Assembly: GCA_003024985.2 (NCBI GenBank)
Contig: PXIH01S0007247.1
Reading direction: 5' to 3' (one strand)
Length of the DNA stretch: 11,990 nt
Origin: Euperipatoides rowelli
Taxonomy: Eukaryota > Onychophora > Udeonychophora > Euonychophora > Peripatopsidae
Shown in pieces: positions 1 through 8,394 of the stretch. Within the stretch, counting starts at the first letter, position 1. Every line of letters begins with the position of its first letter. A program made the translations under genes and the position numbers. The notes under the pieces were generated by a model, which made no database searches, was not told the origin of the DNA, and saw only the letters and a list, made by a program, of their open reading frames with translations.

Positions 1-457
1 CCCCATTAAAATATACAAAATAATAATAAATAAATATAATAAGGAATGAAATACGATTTCATTCTGTAGGCTTCGCCCAGAAGTCTACATATCACTTCCA
101 ACCGAACACTTCCTGTCGAAAATTTAAAATGGCGCCACATTCAAATATAGTTTTAAAATCTATCTCAAGTAGTTTCTTATTTACATAATACATTCTATAT
201 TCTTTTTTATAATATAGAAAAAATATTTTAGCATGGAAAAAATTCTAAGCTCCATATCATTATGAAGTCATATAAAAAAGAGACAGGAGTTTTATAAAAA
301 GGTGCTGTGACATCATCAGAGAAATTATCTTTTTAATATCTTGAGTACATCATAAAAAGCCCTTTGTGTATTATATATTGACTACAATATAAAGAAATGT
401 ATATTTGAAATCACACAGCCTCAATACTGTATAAATCAAACACATAGCTACATTCTA
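1..457. other. AT-rich upstream region without a recognisable gene
   Basis: No open frame of useful length and no recognisable protein similarity is visible on either strand. The sequence has short A/T runs, one GC-richer patch around 60-135 that includes ATGGCGCCA, and an isolated TATA-like TTTATAAAAAGG near 290-302. No terminal inverted repeat for the downstream polymerase unit could be matched to anything later in the window. The element boundary, if there is one, may lie outside. Confidence 0.6.
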
Positions 458-534
458 ATTGGCTAATCATTAGATGGCTACGGAGCAAGGGGCTCTCCTA
501 TATAAGGAGGGAGAAACTTCACAGACACTCATTG
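458..534 (+). promoter_or_regulatory. Candidate RNA polymerase II core promoter (CCAAT, TATA, initiator) of the zinc-finger/polymerase gene
   Basis: An inverted CCAAT box (ATTGG, 458-462) lies about 70 bp upstream of the likely start site. A good TATA box, TATATAAGG, is at 499-507. An initiator-like TCATTG is at 529-534, with its A at 531, about 30 bp from the TATA box, which is the usual spacing. The leader to the ATG at 626 would be about 95 nt. The elements are in the right order and lead directly into the first zinc finger, so this is probably the ancestral promoter. That it was ever active is inferred. Confidence 0.55.
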
Positions 535-625
535 CCTATGCAGAGACTTGAAGGAATAACATCTAACTAAACTTGCTTGAAGATTTTCAGTTTCTCCAAA
601 TATTAATCAACAACAAAACATCAAA

Positions 626-980
626 ATGTTTATTTGTGAAATATATGGTGGAGACTATTCAAATCGCAGAAATTTAATTATCAAACCAAGCACCTAAGTA
701 AAAAGTTTAAATGTATCTACTGTGAGAAATCTTTCACAGGAAATGGTAATCTAAGACAGCATGAACTGATAGACAAACCAGTTCAGGATGTTGCAAATGT
801 TAAGTGTTCATATTGCGAGAAGGTTTTCTCAAGAAAAGATAAGTTGAAACAACATGAAGATTTACACAAGAGGGGGGAAGAGAACTTCAACTGTGAAAAA
901 TGTAAATGAACATTTTAACGGAAAACTAACTTTTATAACCATTTGATTAGAAACGCATATAAAAACAAAGACATCACACA
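626..980 (+). pseudogene. N-terminal four-finger C2H2 module of the polymerase gene
   Basis: Four C2H2 fingers are recognisable. Finger 1 (629-693) has the first Cys, but Tyr replaces the second Cys (644-646) and the first His. A one-base frameshift near 678 leads to TAA at 695-697 in the starting frame. The remaining fingers share one frame (from 679). Finger 2 (about 703-775) ends in Asp where the last His should be. Finger 3 (about 808-870) is complete: CSYC, 12 residues, then HEDLH. Finger 4 (about 895-955) has CEKC and one His, an Asn in place of the last His, and two internal stops (TGA 907-909, TAA 916-918). The same frame runs straight into the linker domain, which argues for a true fusion rather than a neighbouring gene. 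Such fingers usually bind DNA; here a role in recognising element DNA is inferred. Confidence 0.85.
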
Positions 981-1828
981 ATCAATAGAAGTTGAATATA
1001 CCAATAGAAATATGCATAAAAGGAAGAGTTCACCTAATGAGAAAGAAGGTACAAAGCGTGTATACATAGAAACCTTCACAAAGACCTCTTGTAACCCATG
1101 CAAATTTTCAGAAGTGATGAACAAATATCTAGTAAGCTATAAAATTGAATCTGAAGAAGCAAATATGAAAGACTTAAACAGCTTTTTAAAAGATTCTATG
1201 GAGAAGCTCATTAAAATTATAAACTTGGAACTTTCTTCCAAGCAAAACATTAAATGGTACCTCAATGCATGTCTACAGTTTTCAAAAAATATTCAAGAGG
1301 ATGAAATTGAAACTATTACACCTTACTCCTAAGTGGCTGCAGTGTTACTTTACAAATGAAGCTTTTACTGAAAACATATAAGAAGTGTATATGAAAATAT
1401 TAGTCATTTGAAGATTGTTTTTAGTAGCAGTGCTTTTTCTTGAAGTTAAAATTGCAAAATTTAGACCCTTAAATGCAACAAGTTATATAAAATTACCTAA
1501 AACTAACTATTGAGTCATGCTATTATAAATATAAAGAACCATGATCAAAAATGTTTCCTATGGGCAGTACTCACAGCTATACACCCACAAGCACATCACC
1601 CTCAACATGTTTCCAAATATGAGCAATTTAAAAATGAGTTGAATATAAAATAACTTGATTTCCGTTTCCTTTATCTCAAATATCAAAATTTGAAAAGATG
1701 AACAACATCTTGATTAATGTATATGGATATGAAAAACAAATATTTGCACTTCATATTACCAAACCTAAATGCGACAAGCATATAGACTTATTGTTAATAT
1801 CAAAAGAAGAAAATAATCATTACTGTTA
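943..1828 (+). pseudogene. Linker and pre-exonuclease domain of the polymerase gene, up to the transposon insertion
   Basis: An open stretch runs to TAA at 1330-1332 and includes NIKWYLNACLQFSK, a WYLN-type segment seen upstream of the polymerase domain in this family. Similarity then continues across frameshifts: CYFTNEAFTENI followed by a stop at 1379-1381, RPLNATSYIKLPK at about 1463-1501, a histidine-rich piece at about 1560-1610, and a clean open piece at 1698-1828 containing NILINVYGYEK and KHIDLLLIS. The last residues before the break are NHYC, normally followed by a short IK-containing segment, which is found instead at 5412. The domain's role is not established; it precedes the exonuclease in full-length relatives. 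Confidence 0.75.
1826..1828. repeat. Left target-site duplication (TTA) of the nested transposon
   Basis: TTA directly precedes the TAGTGGGG terminus and matches the TTA after the other end (5409-5411). The polymerase reading frame is continuous across the junction if TTA is counted once, which independently supports a 3-bp duplication. Confidence 0.8.
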
Positions 1829-2110
1829 TAGTGGGGAGAATATCTATCTGAATCTTGCACTTTTGGATAAAAGCATCAAATTTGGTATGCAAATCATACA
1901 TTTTTTGAGGTAGTACTCAAAAATTGGCCATCTTGTTTTAAAATGGCAACCACAAACTAGTTTTTAAACCATAACTTCTGAAATTGGCATCTTTGGAAAA
2001 AAAGTTTTTAATAAAAGTTGTAGAGAATTTTATTTTACACATTTTATGTATTTATAATTTTTTAATAAACTAATACTAACAGAGTTAATTAAGAAATTAA
2101 AAAACAATTT
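1829..2110 (+). repeat. Left terminal inverted repeat of the nested transposon
   Basis: It is inverted relative to 5094-5408. Shared landmarks in order are TAGTGGGG, GCACTTT(T/C)GGATAAAAGCA, CAAATTTGGTATG, CCATCTTGTTT, AAAATGGCA, AAACTAGTTTTT, ATAACTTCTG, TTTTACACATTT, and TAATTAAGAAATTA at the inner edge. It is shorter than the right copy because of an early deletion (just after TAGTGGGGAGAATA) and smaller gaps. The open polymerase frame runs into this repeat, so codons after 1828 belong to the transposon. Confidence 0.9.
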
Positions 2111-2519
2111 TAAGAAAAATCTGTGTATATGCTATCATTTGCGTGGAAAACTCCAGTCGCAGCTTTCCATAGCACTTGTCAAACTCTCTAAAGCTTTCCT
2201 ATTAGACTGGGTGATAGAAAATATGTTATCAACCACATCAAAGACTGAAAATATTATTAATAGCAGCTTCCAAAAAATAATGACAATGAATCCAAATGTT
2301 TAGTCATTTATAATTTGCATTCACTATTTTAATATTCACAATAAGAATAACTTATTAAATACCATAACTCTTATTTTAATGACTTCACATGTGCCAAATG
2401 AAAATTTTGACCATCATTATGTTTACAAAAGTATAATTTTATGATATCGGATAAAATAGTTCCAAATGTTTTATTATTTTTGCACTATCTTTTATCACTA
2501 TCGTAAACCATAAAACCAG

Positions 2520-4810
2520 ACTCATTTTCACAATCATGGAACTTGCACAGTTCTGTACACCTCATATTAGCAAGTTTACACTTGCAGATCTTGAAATTGC
2601 ATGACTGTTTTACATGAGCTATGCAGTAACTCACTGCACACTTGTGCTGACTGGGGCATTAAGGTCATACAGGACTACACCGATTGCTGTCCTTTTTCAA
2701 ACTCCACTTTTCTGGACTTGAAAGAATCATTGCTTTTATTGTTGACTGTCCCCAGCATTATCCCGCTTGAAAATTTGAACATAGGGTGTGTTGGTAAAGA
2801 GCAAATCTGGTTGGTGGGATTCACTCGATTGAACATCATTTCTTTGTGAAAAGTTTTTTTTTGGCATTCGTTCACTGTGAATGTGAGGAGGTTTTATCAT
2901 ATAGAAGAACAACAAACATCTCCAATGTACTCATTTCTGATTCTATGTCTACTGGCGAATTTGACAACTTTTGAAAATATTTCCCATGCTAATTTCTTAC
3001 CATGAACAGAGAAAGCAGAAGTTGAGTCAGCTACAATAAAGGCATGGAAAAATGGCAGTACCTTAGCTTTTTCTGTTCCAAGAGTTTAAAAAATTAATGT
3101 ACTGTAATGTAGTGGAAATGTTTACTTGCCCCAAAAGCTACCCACAATTTCTCCATAGGAATTCTTCATAGAATGAAATTGCATAATAACAACATCTGCA
3201 TCAACAGTTCTGATTATATGTTTTGTGACCATGTTTGTTTGCTGCATAGGTATGTAATCTTTCGACTGTCAGCCTCCTCATAATTTCACGATTGGAGATC
3301 TGGGTGTTAACAAGAGTTGCTACATAGAACATTACTTTTACTTACCTTTGTAACAAGGACTTTCTTTTTAGCTTCTTTATTTTGTTGCTGTTTGCAGATA
3401 ACTGATGATAGCTATCTGAAAAGCTCTGTTTTATTTCCATTTACAGACAGAAAACTTTTCCAGTTCTTTGAAATTGGAGGTGTGACAGTTACTCGGCATC
3501 TAGCTCCTGTTTCACAGGTTAGTCCTTGTTTCTGACTTGAGCTGTCTTCTTGGTATTCATGAAGACAACATCAATCCGTTCATGTTATTTCCAATCCTGA
3601 AGAAGTAACCTGACATACTTTTCAGCATAGTCTTTGAAAATCTTCACTTCTCCAGGACTGATTATATGAACCATTGAAAACCCATCAATAATGCCAGTTG
3701 AATATTAGGCTTCTCTTGATCTGGATATTTGTATAGTTTACATAAGCATTTGTGGACGTCTGATTTTACTGATTTCTCATTTTTTTTTCATAGTCAGAAA
3801 GTGATGGTGGGAAAGCCTGGTTCTTGTGCTTAAAGAACTCATCCAAGTTTGAGCCTCTGTGCTATATGGGCTACTATTTTCATCTGAATGATTAAATACA
3901 TGATTGTCATAAGAGCAAATCAACAAAGTGAAAAGAGGCATACATTAGGGGAGAGGGGTGGGGGAGAAACTTGATCCCTTTTTCAGAATTTTAAAATTGA
4001 TGCACTTAAAAAAACATTTTGTTAATTTTTTTTACATTCAGTCATAATAAATTTCCTCTACTTACAACAAATTGCACCATATATTTAAGTTTGATGTTCT
4101 TAGTTAAGATACAGTATAACATGCTCTAAGGATCAAGTATCCCCTATGTATGGGAGATTTTATGCTTTTCCTGTGAGACTTTATTCCAAAAGAGAAAAAA
4201 ACATTAGAAATTAGATTTAAAGTTTTTACTATAATATAATCAAATAAAAAAAAAATAATTTCTACTTCGGATATAGACTAATTTTGATTAAAAAAAGTTT
4301 ATTAGGCCTACCTGAAAATATGGTGTATGTGCTATTTGAATTTAACAACAAAAGTGGCAGAAGATATTTATTAATTAATTTATTTATTTTTGTGGGAAAC
4401 TGTTTCAAAAAATTCAAAGAGAAAACTGGCCAAAAGAAACTTGCAGGCAATAAATAAATTTTGGAGAGAAAAAGTCGTCAATAAAAATAAACATTGCTAT
4501 TTAGTAAAGCAGCTGAATTTCAAGAAGAAACAAAAATTCTAAAAAAAATAAATGGCTGTGCTCAATAAATTAAATATATAACATTGTATACACAGAGCAA
4601 AAATAGAACTTGATGTAATGAAAATCTTTAAAAGGCAATATTAATCTAACTTTATGTCTTATCAGGATATTGGGGCAAATTTATTCTATCATGAAAATTT
4701 AGAAATCTATAGAGATTTAGTCTCCAAAGGGATCAAATATCCATCCTCGCCCTTACACATTCTTTCAAGTCCAGTAACAGGTGAATGTTGTATCTTAGAA
4801 AAAAAACGAA
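2520..4810 (-). pseudogene. Decayed transposon gene with PIN/XPG-like acidic motifs and a C-terminal CXC cysteine cluster
   Basis: Read on the minus strand across frames, pieces follow the order of a protein family common in invertebrate and fish genomes and usually labelled uncharacterised. An N-terminal GY...LYRFLNFHD piece lies at about 4742-4688, then EFFKHKNQAFPPSLSDYE (3840-3787), ISPGEVKIFKDYAEKY (about 3666-3617), TELFQIAIISYLQ (about 3435-3390), EEADSR (3279-3262), TVDADVVI (about 3208-3185), LPFFHAF...STSAF (about 3057-3005), LLYDKTSSH (about 2910-2884) and a C-terminal cluster C-x4-C-x-C-x6-C-x3-C-x4-C (about 2603-2537). The spaced acidic motifs EEAD, DxD and the S/T-rich HAF block resemble PIN/FEN/XPG nucleases; that fold is inferred. 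The cysteines resemble a tesmin-type CXC DNA-binding domain. There are many stops and frameshifts, so it is inactive. Role as the transposase or its partner is inferred from lying alone between the inverted repeats. Confidence 0.7.
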
Positions 4811-4899
4811 ATTTGTGTAGAATTTGTTTTTCTTTAATTTTAGTATATTGAGATTTTTTTGTAGGATGCACAGTTTTTGAGAAAAATGAATAACAAACA

Positions 4900-4930
4900 A
4901 TGTCTGCCATTTTTTCAATATGGCAGACAT
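4900..4930. repeat. Short palindrome inside the right subterminal region of the transposon
   Basis: ATGTCTGCCAT (4900-4910) pairs perfectly with ATGGCAGACAT (4920-4930) around a 9-nt loop. The inner CTGCCAT/ATGGCAG half-sites recur in the right terminal repeat (5262-5268 and 5280-5286) and, shortened, in the left one (1927-1931 and 1943-1947). Confidence 0.9.
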
Positions 4931-5093
4931 AAATTGGAATGAATCGGTGGGGGGGGGGTTTGGATATGTTATTCTATAGCATCAGACCTTTAATTTGACA
5001 CCAAAAATGCTTTTATTGCAGTTACTTCCGGGTCACTCTGGAATTCTACTGACCTAAATAACACCTATACAACAAAAAGCTATTACTCATGTA

Positions 5094-5408
5094 GATTGTT
5101 TTTGTAATTTCTTAATTACCTCTGTTAGAATAGTTTTATTGAAAAAGCTGTAAATGTGTAAAAAAAAGATGCTCTTCAACTTTTCCTTCAAACATTTCTC
5201 CAAAAAAATTCCTATTCCAGAAGTTATAGATGAAAAACTAGTTTTGGACCAACATTTTGAGCTGCCATTTTGAAACAAGATGGCAGATTTTTGGGCCCTC
5301 CCTAAAAAAATGTACTCTTATTTATGTAGAATTTACATACCAAATTTGGTGCTTTTATCCGAAAGTGCACAATATTAGAGAAAAATCTGTGACTTATCCG
5401 CCCCACTA
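5094..5408 (-). repeat. Right terminal inverted repeat of the nested transposon
   Basis: This is the longer and better-kept copy of the terminal repeat matching 1829-2110 in reverse complement. Read inward from the end it begins TAGTGGGGCGGATAAGTCA. Open frames crossing it (for example 5257-5511) join repeat sequence to polymerase sequence and are not real genes; the polymerase part begins after 5408. Confidence 0.9.
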
Positions 5409-5411
5409 TTA
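5409..5411. repeat. Right target-site duplication (TTA) of the nested transposon
   Basis: TTA follows the CCCCACTA terminus and is identical to 1826-1828. Polymerase sequence resumes at once with codons for IKSLRLLSS. Confidence 0.8.
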
Positions 5412-6963
5412 CATTAAATCTCTCAGACTTTTAAGCTCCATTACAAAATATGATGGCAAAGCATACTACTGTGTATATTGTTTACACCTATTTTACTTGA
5501 AAAACCTTTAAAAGAGCATATTAAAATATGTGAAGAACATGGGGCACAAAAAATTACATTACCTAATGAAGAAGATAAATGGATGAAGTTTACTATAATT
5601 TTCAGCTTAAATTTCCATATGTTGTATATGCAGATTTTGAAACATTCAACGTTAAAATTGATACATGTTCAACCAAATATGAAAACATCCTTCATGATGC
5701 AGAAAAACCAGCATNAGCCCTCCGGATTTTGTTATATCATAGTAGGACCGGATGGAAAAAGCAGAAACCAGTAGTATATAGAGGCCGGATGTTGTTTCCA
5801 ATTTTTTAACTGGTTTGTTAAATGAAGAAGAAAAAATTATCCTAGTGAGAAAAATAATTATACCTTTGGGATTTACCACAGAAGCTGAAGAAAACTATAA
5901 TACTGCTACACAATGTCACATTTGGGAAAAAACAACATGGAAAATATATTTACTTTTCAATGGATAACCTAAATTTTATCAACTCCTTCCAATTCATGAG
6001 CACCTCACTAGATAAGCTTGTTAATAATTTACCTGATGAGGACTTTTATATTTCAAAAACACACATACCTGAAGAGAAAGACACTTACTGTTTCAAAAAG
6101 CAGTTTTTTCATATAGTTATAAGAAGTATGGAGCTGACAAATTCACTGAAACACACCTTCCACCTAAAGAAGCTTTCACAAAAAATTAGACCAGTGAAAA
6201 GGTATCCGAAGCTGTCACATTTGTGAAAAATCAGTGCTAGACGATAAAGTTTAAGATCACAATCACATGAACAGACAGTTCAGAGGGGCAGGGCATAACA
6301 CATGCAACAGAAGTTTTTATTATACTAATAAAATTCCAGTAGTTATTTACAACTTGAAATGGTTCGATAGTCATCACATCATGCAAGGAATTGGAAAATT
6401 TAAAAATAAAAAAATCACAGTGATTCCCAACATGGAAAAATATATTTACTTCTCAATAGATAACCTAAATTTTATCGACTCCTTCCAATTCATAAGCACT
6501 TCACTAGATAAGCTTGTTAATAATTTACCTGAAGAGGACTTTTATATTTCAAAAACACATATACCTAAAGAGTACACTTACTGTTGTGAAAAAGAGTTTT
6601 TCATATAGTTTTAAGTATGGAGCCGACAAATTCGCTAAAACACACCTTCCACCTAAAGAAGCTTTCACAAAAGATTCGACCAGTGAAAAGGTATCCGAAG
6701 ATGACTACCTTCATACTCAAAATGTATGGGCTACTATTAATATCCATTTCTTAGGTGAATATCATGATTTATATATGCAGAGTGATGTTATGCTTGCAGA
6801 TGTATTTGAGAATTTTTGCAAAATGTGTTTGAACTTTTATAAAATTGACCCATCATACTTATATGGCACCAGGATTTGCTTGGCACGCCTGTTTGAAAAG
6901 GACAGGAGTAGAACTAGAACTTTTAACAGATGTGGATATGTATCGTTTATAGATAGAGAGGTA
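5412..6963 (+). pseudogene. Exonuclease domain of the polymerase gene, with an internal duplication
   Basis: After the transposon the polymerase resumes with IKSLRLLSS and a CVYCLHLF cysteine piece (about 5469-5495). A frameshift near 5508 and another near 5585 lead to FPYVVYADFETFN, the Exo I motif with Asp and Glu at 5633-5641. A CHIC-DHNH-HNTC segment (6213-6311) precedes Exo II, YNLKWFDSHHI (6348-6380). Exo III, YMQSDVML (6772-6795), has the usual Tyr and Asp. The metal-binding acidic residues of all three motifs are thus still readable, although the frame is broken by indels, an N at 5715, a stop within the cysteine segment (6249-6251, after DDKV) and a stop at 6606-6608. In working relatives this domain proofreads 3' ends. 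Confidence 0.88.
5914..6700 (+). repeat. Partial tandem duplication inside the exonuclease domain
   Basis: Copy A (5914-6212) and copy B (6213-6700) both start TGTCACATTTG and end GGTATCCGAAG. They are closely alike by eye from the ACATGGAAAA block to the end (about 5934-6211 against 6431-6700). Copy A lacks about 195 bp that copy B keeps (roughly 6232-6428), the part with the cysteine segment and Exo II. Only copy B continues into the Exo III segment. The order shows that a unit of about 490 bp was duplicated head to tail and copy A then lost its middle. Confidence 0.92.
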
Positions 6964-8304
6964 TAAGAGGAGGAATATCGATGATCACAAACAGATATGT
7001 GAAGCAAATTATAAATACATAGGAAATTATAACTCCACCGCACCCACTAAATATGTAACATACTTAGATGCCAACAACTTTTATGGATGGGCCATGATTA
7101 AAAAAACCCAGTATGAGGGTTTAAGTACCTTACAGAAAGTGAAATAGAGTGTTTAGATGTTACAACTAGTTCTGAAGAGTCAGATACTGGATATATGCTT
7201 GAAGTGGACTTAGAGTATCCACAGCACTTACATTATTCTCATAACGACTACCCACTAGCACCAGAAAAAATGAAAATTAAGAAATAAATGTTGTCTCATG
7301 TGAAAAACATAATCACAGTCAACTCAAGCTTTATCTATATGGTGGAATCGATGAAACTAGCACCAAACCTCTGTGATAAGATAAACTATGTTGTACACAG
7401 CATCAATTTGAAATGTTTTTGAAGTATGGCTTAAAACGGCTTCATATTCATAAAGGTATTTCCTTCATACAAGAAGCATGGCTTCAACTGTATATAGATT
7501 TCAACACCATGGAGAGGGCGAAAGCTAAAAATGCATTTGAAAAAGATAATTTTAAATTACTCAACAATGCAGTATTAGGCAAGATGATGGAGAATTTAAG
7601 AAACAGAGTTAACGTTAAACTCATCACAGGCACAAAAAAAGCTGCATAAACTCATAGCTTCTCCAGCATTTAAAACTTTACAAATATTTAACAAAGACTT
7701 AGTAGCTGTTAATATGAAGAAAGTATCTTTAAAGTTGAATCACCATAATTTTGCAGGATTTACTATTCTAGAGTTGAGTAAGACTTTAATGTACAACTTC
7801 CACTATGATTATGTTATGCATAAGTATGGAGACCAGGCTAAACTCTTATTCACAGATACAGATTCTTAAGATTATGAAATTCAAACCAAGGATTTTTATG
7901 AAGAAATGGTTGAAAATATAAAGCTGTTGATACTTCGGATTATCCAAAAGAACATACCCTATACTCAGAAGGTAATAAAAAAGTTATAGGAAAATTTAAG
8001 ATTATTAAAGAGTTCATAGGACTTCGATCCAAAAGGTATAGCTTCATAACAAATAACATGGAGAAGAAAACTGCTAAGGGTATTTCAAAATCTGCTGTGA
8101 AACAAAAGTTGAAACACCAAGACTATAAAGACTGTTTATTCCATAAGCATACTATAAAACCAACATGACATTTATTAGGCAAATGACCATCAGCTGTACA
8201 CAGAATATGTGAATAAAATAAGCTTATCCCCATATGATAAGAAATACATCCTGAACAATGTTTGTGAGAGCTTTGCTTATGGACTCTATAAAACCGTAGA
8301 ATAA
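6964..8304 (+). pseudogene. Palm, terminal-protein-region and thumb part of the polymerase gene
   Basis: RGGISMITNRY (6966-6998) is the linker motif between exonuclease and polymerase domains. Palm motif A, YLDANNFYGWAM, lies at 7061-7096 with its catalytic Asp at 7067-7069. GYMLEVDLEYPQHLH then NDYPLAPE (about 7190-7267) resembles the conserved insertion of protein-primed enzymes. Motif B, FKLLNNAVLGKMMEN (7551-7595), has Leu where the family normally has an aromatic residue before GK. Motif C is DTDS (7855-7866), followed at once by TAA (7867-7869). C-terminal pieces include KIIKEFIGLRSKRYSF (about 7998-8045), KKTAKGISKSAV (about 8066-8100), and ISLSPYDKKYIL (about 8220-8255) ending in FAYGLYKTVE and TAA. 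The end is therefore the natural one. Frameshifts occur near 7017, 7120, 7290 and 7640, among others. Confidence 0.9.
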
Positions 8305-8352
8305 ATCAATAAGATTTTTTAACTTGTAATTATTTAATTATTATAGAACGTC

Positions 8353-8394
8353 AATAAAAAAAATAATTATATTTAATTTATGTGTTTTATCTTG
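8353..8394 (+). terminator. Candidate poly(A) signal and downstream T/GT-rich element
   Basis: AATAAA at 8353-8358 lies 49 bp after the polymerase stop codon and is followed by TTTATGTGTTTTATCTTG (about 8376-8393). This is the usual order for cleavage and polyadenylation. In such AT-rich DNA AATAAA is common by chance; its position right after the natural end of the gene makes it credible. Confidence 0.5.

Larger units (their letters stand above)
1829..5408. mobile_element. Nested 3,580-bp DNA transposon with long terminal inverted repeats, inserted in the polymerase gene
   Basis: The two ends are inverted copies starting TAGTGGGG and closing CCCCACTA. They stay alignable for about 280-315 bp, with many substitutions and small indels, and are flanked by TTA on both sides. 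The outside sequences are adjoining parts of the same polymerase domain, so both edges are fixed to the base. Inside, the minus strand (about 2520-4810) carries a decayed gene with nuclease-like and CXC motifs. The stretches at 2111-2500, about 3900-4640 and 4810-5090 are AT-rich and unreadable apart from a palindrome (4900-4930) and a run of ten Gs (4949-4958). A 3-bp duplication with a PIN/XPG-like nuclease fits what is described for Academ elements. PIF/Harbinger elements also make 3-bp TWA duplications, but no Harbinger protein was seen. Superfamily is tentative; element identity and borders are well supported. Confidence 0.88.
626..8304 (+). pseudogene. Decayed zinc-finger/protein-primed family B DNA polymerase (Polinton/Maverick, adintovirus-like), interrupted by a transposon
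   Basis: This is the remnant of one long gene, read in several frames, whose order matches protein-primed B-family polymerases of Polinton/Maverick elements and related animal viruses. From 5' to 3' it has C2H2 fingers (about 626-980), a linker domain (about 980-1828), Exo I (DFE, 5633-5641), a CHIC/HNTC cysteine region, Exo II (6351-6374), Exo III (6772-6786), an RGG motif (6966-6974), palm motif A (DANNFYGWAM, from 7067), a terminal-protein-region-like segment (about 7190-7267), motif B (7551-7583), motif C (DTDS, 7855-7866) and the C-terminal thumb ending at TAA 8302-8304. These enzymes copy linear element DNA from a protein primer. Damage includes premature stops, many frameshifts, a 3.58-kb insertion and an internal duplication, so no functional product is expected. 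The start is the ATG at 626, the first after the promoter and directly before a finger-like FIC. The family call is firm; the exact lineage is not. Confidence 0.9.

Noticed and set aside
2601-2849. Plus-strand open frame of 82 codons
   Set aside because: It lies opposite the minus-strand transposon gene, whose pieces match a known protein family; the plus frame matches nothing recognisable.
3317-3535. Plus-strand open frame with a hydrophobic, signal-like start
   Set aside because: It is antisense to the same transposon gene (TELFQ and neighbouring blocks); the hydrophobic start comes from T-rich composition.
4654-4851. Plus-strand open frame of 65 codons
   Set aside because: The minus strand here carries the N-terminal GY...LYRFLNFHD piece of the transposon gene, so the plus frame is its shadow.
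5257-5511. Open frame spanning the right end of the transposon
   Set aside because: It joins terminal-repeat sequence to polymerase sequence across 5408; only the part after 5411 is real coding remnant.
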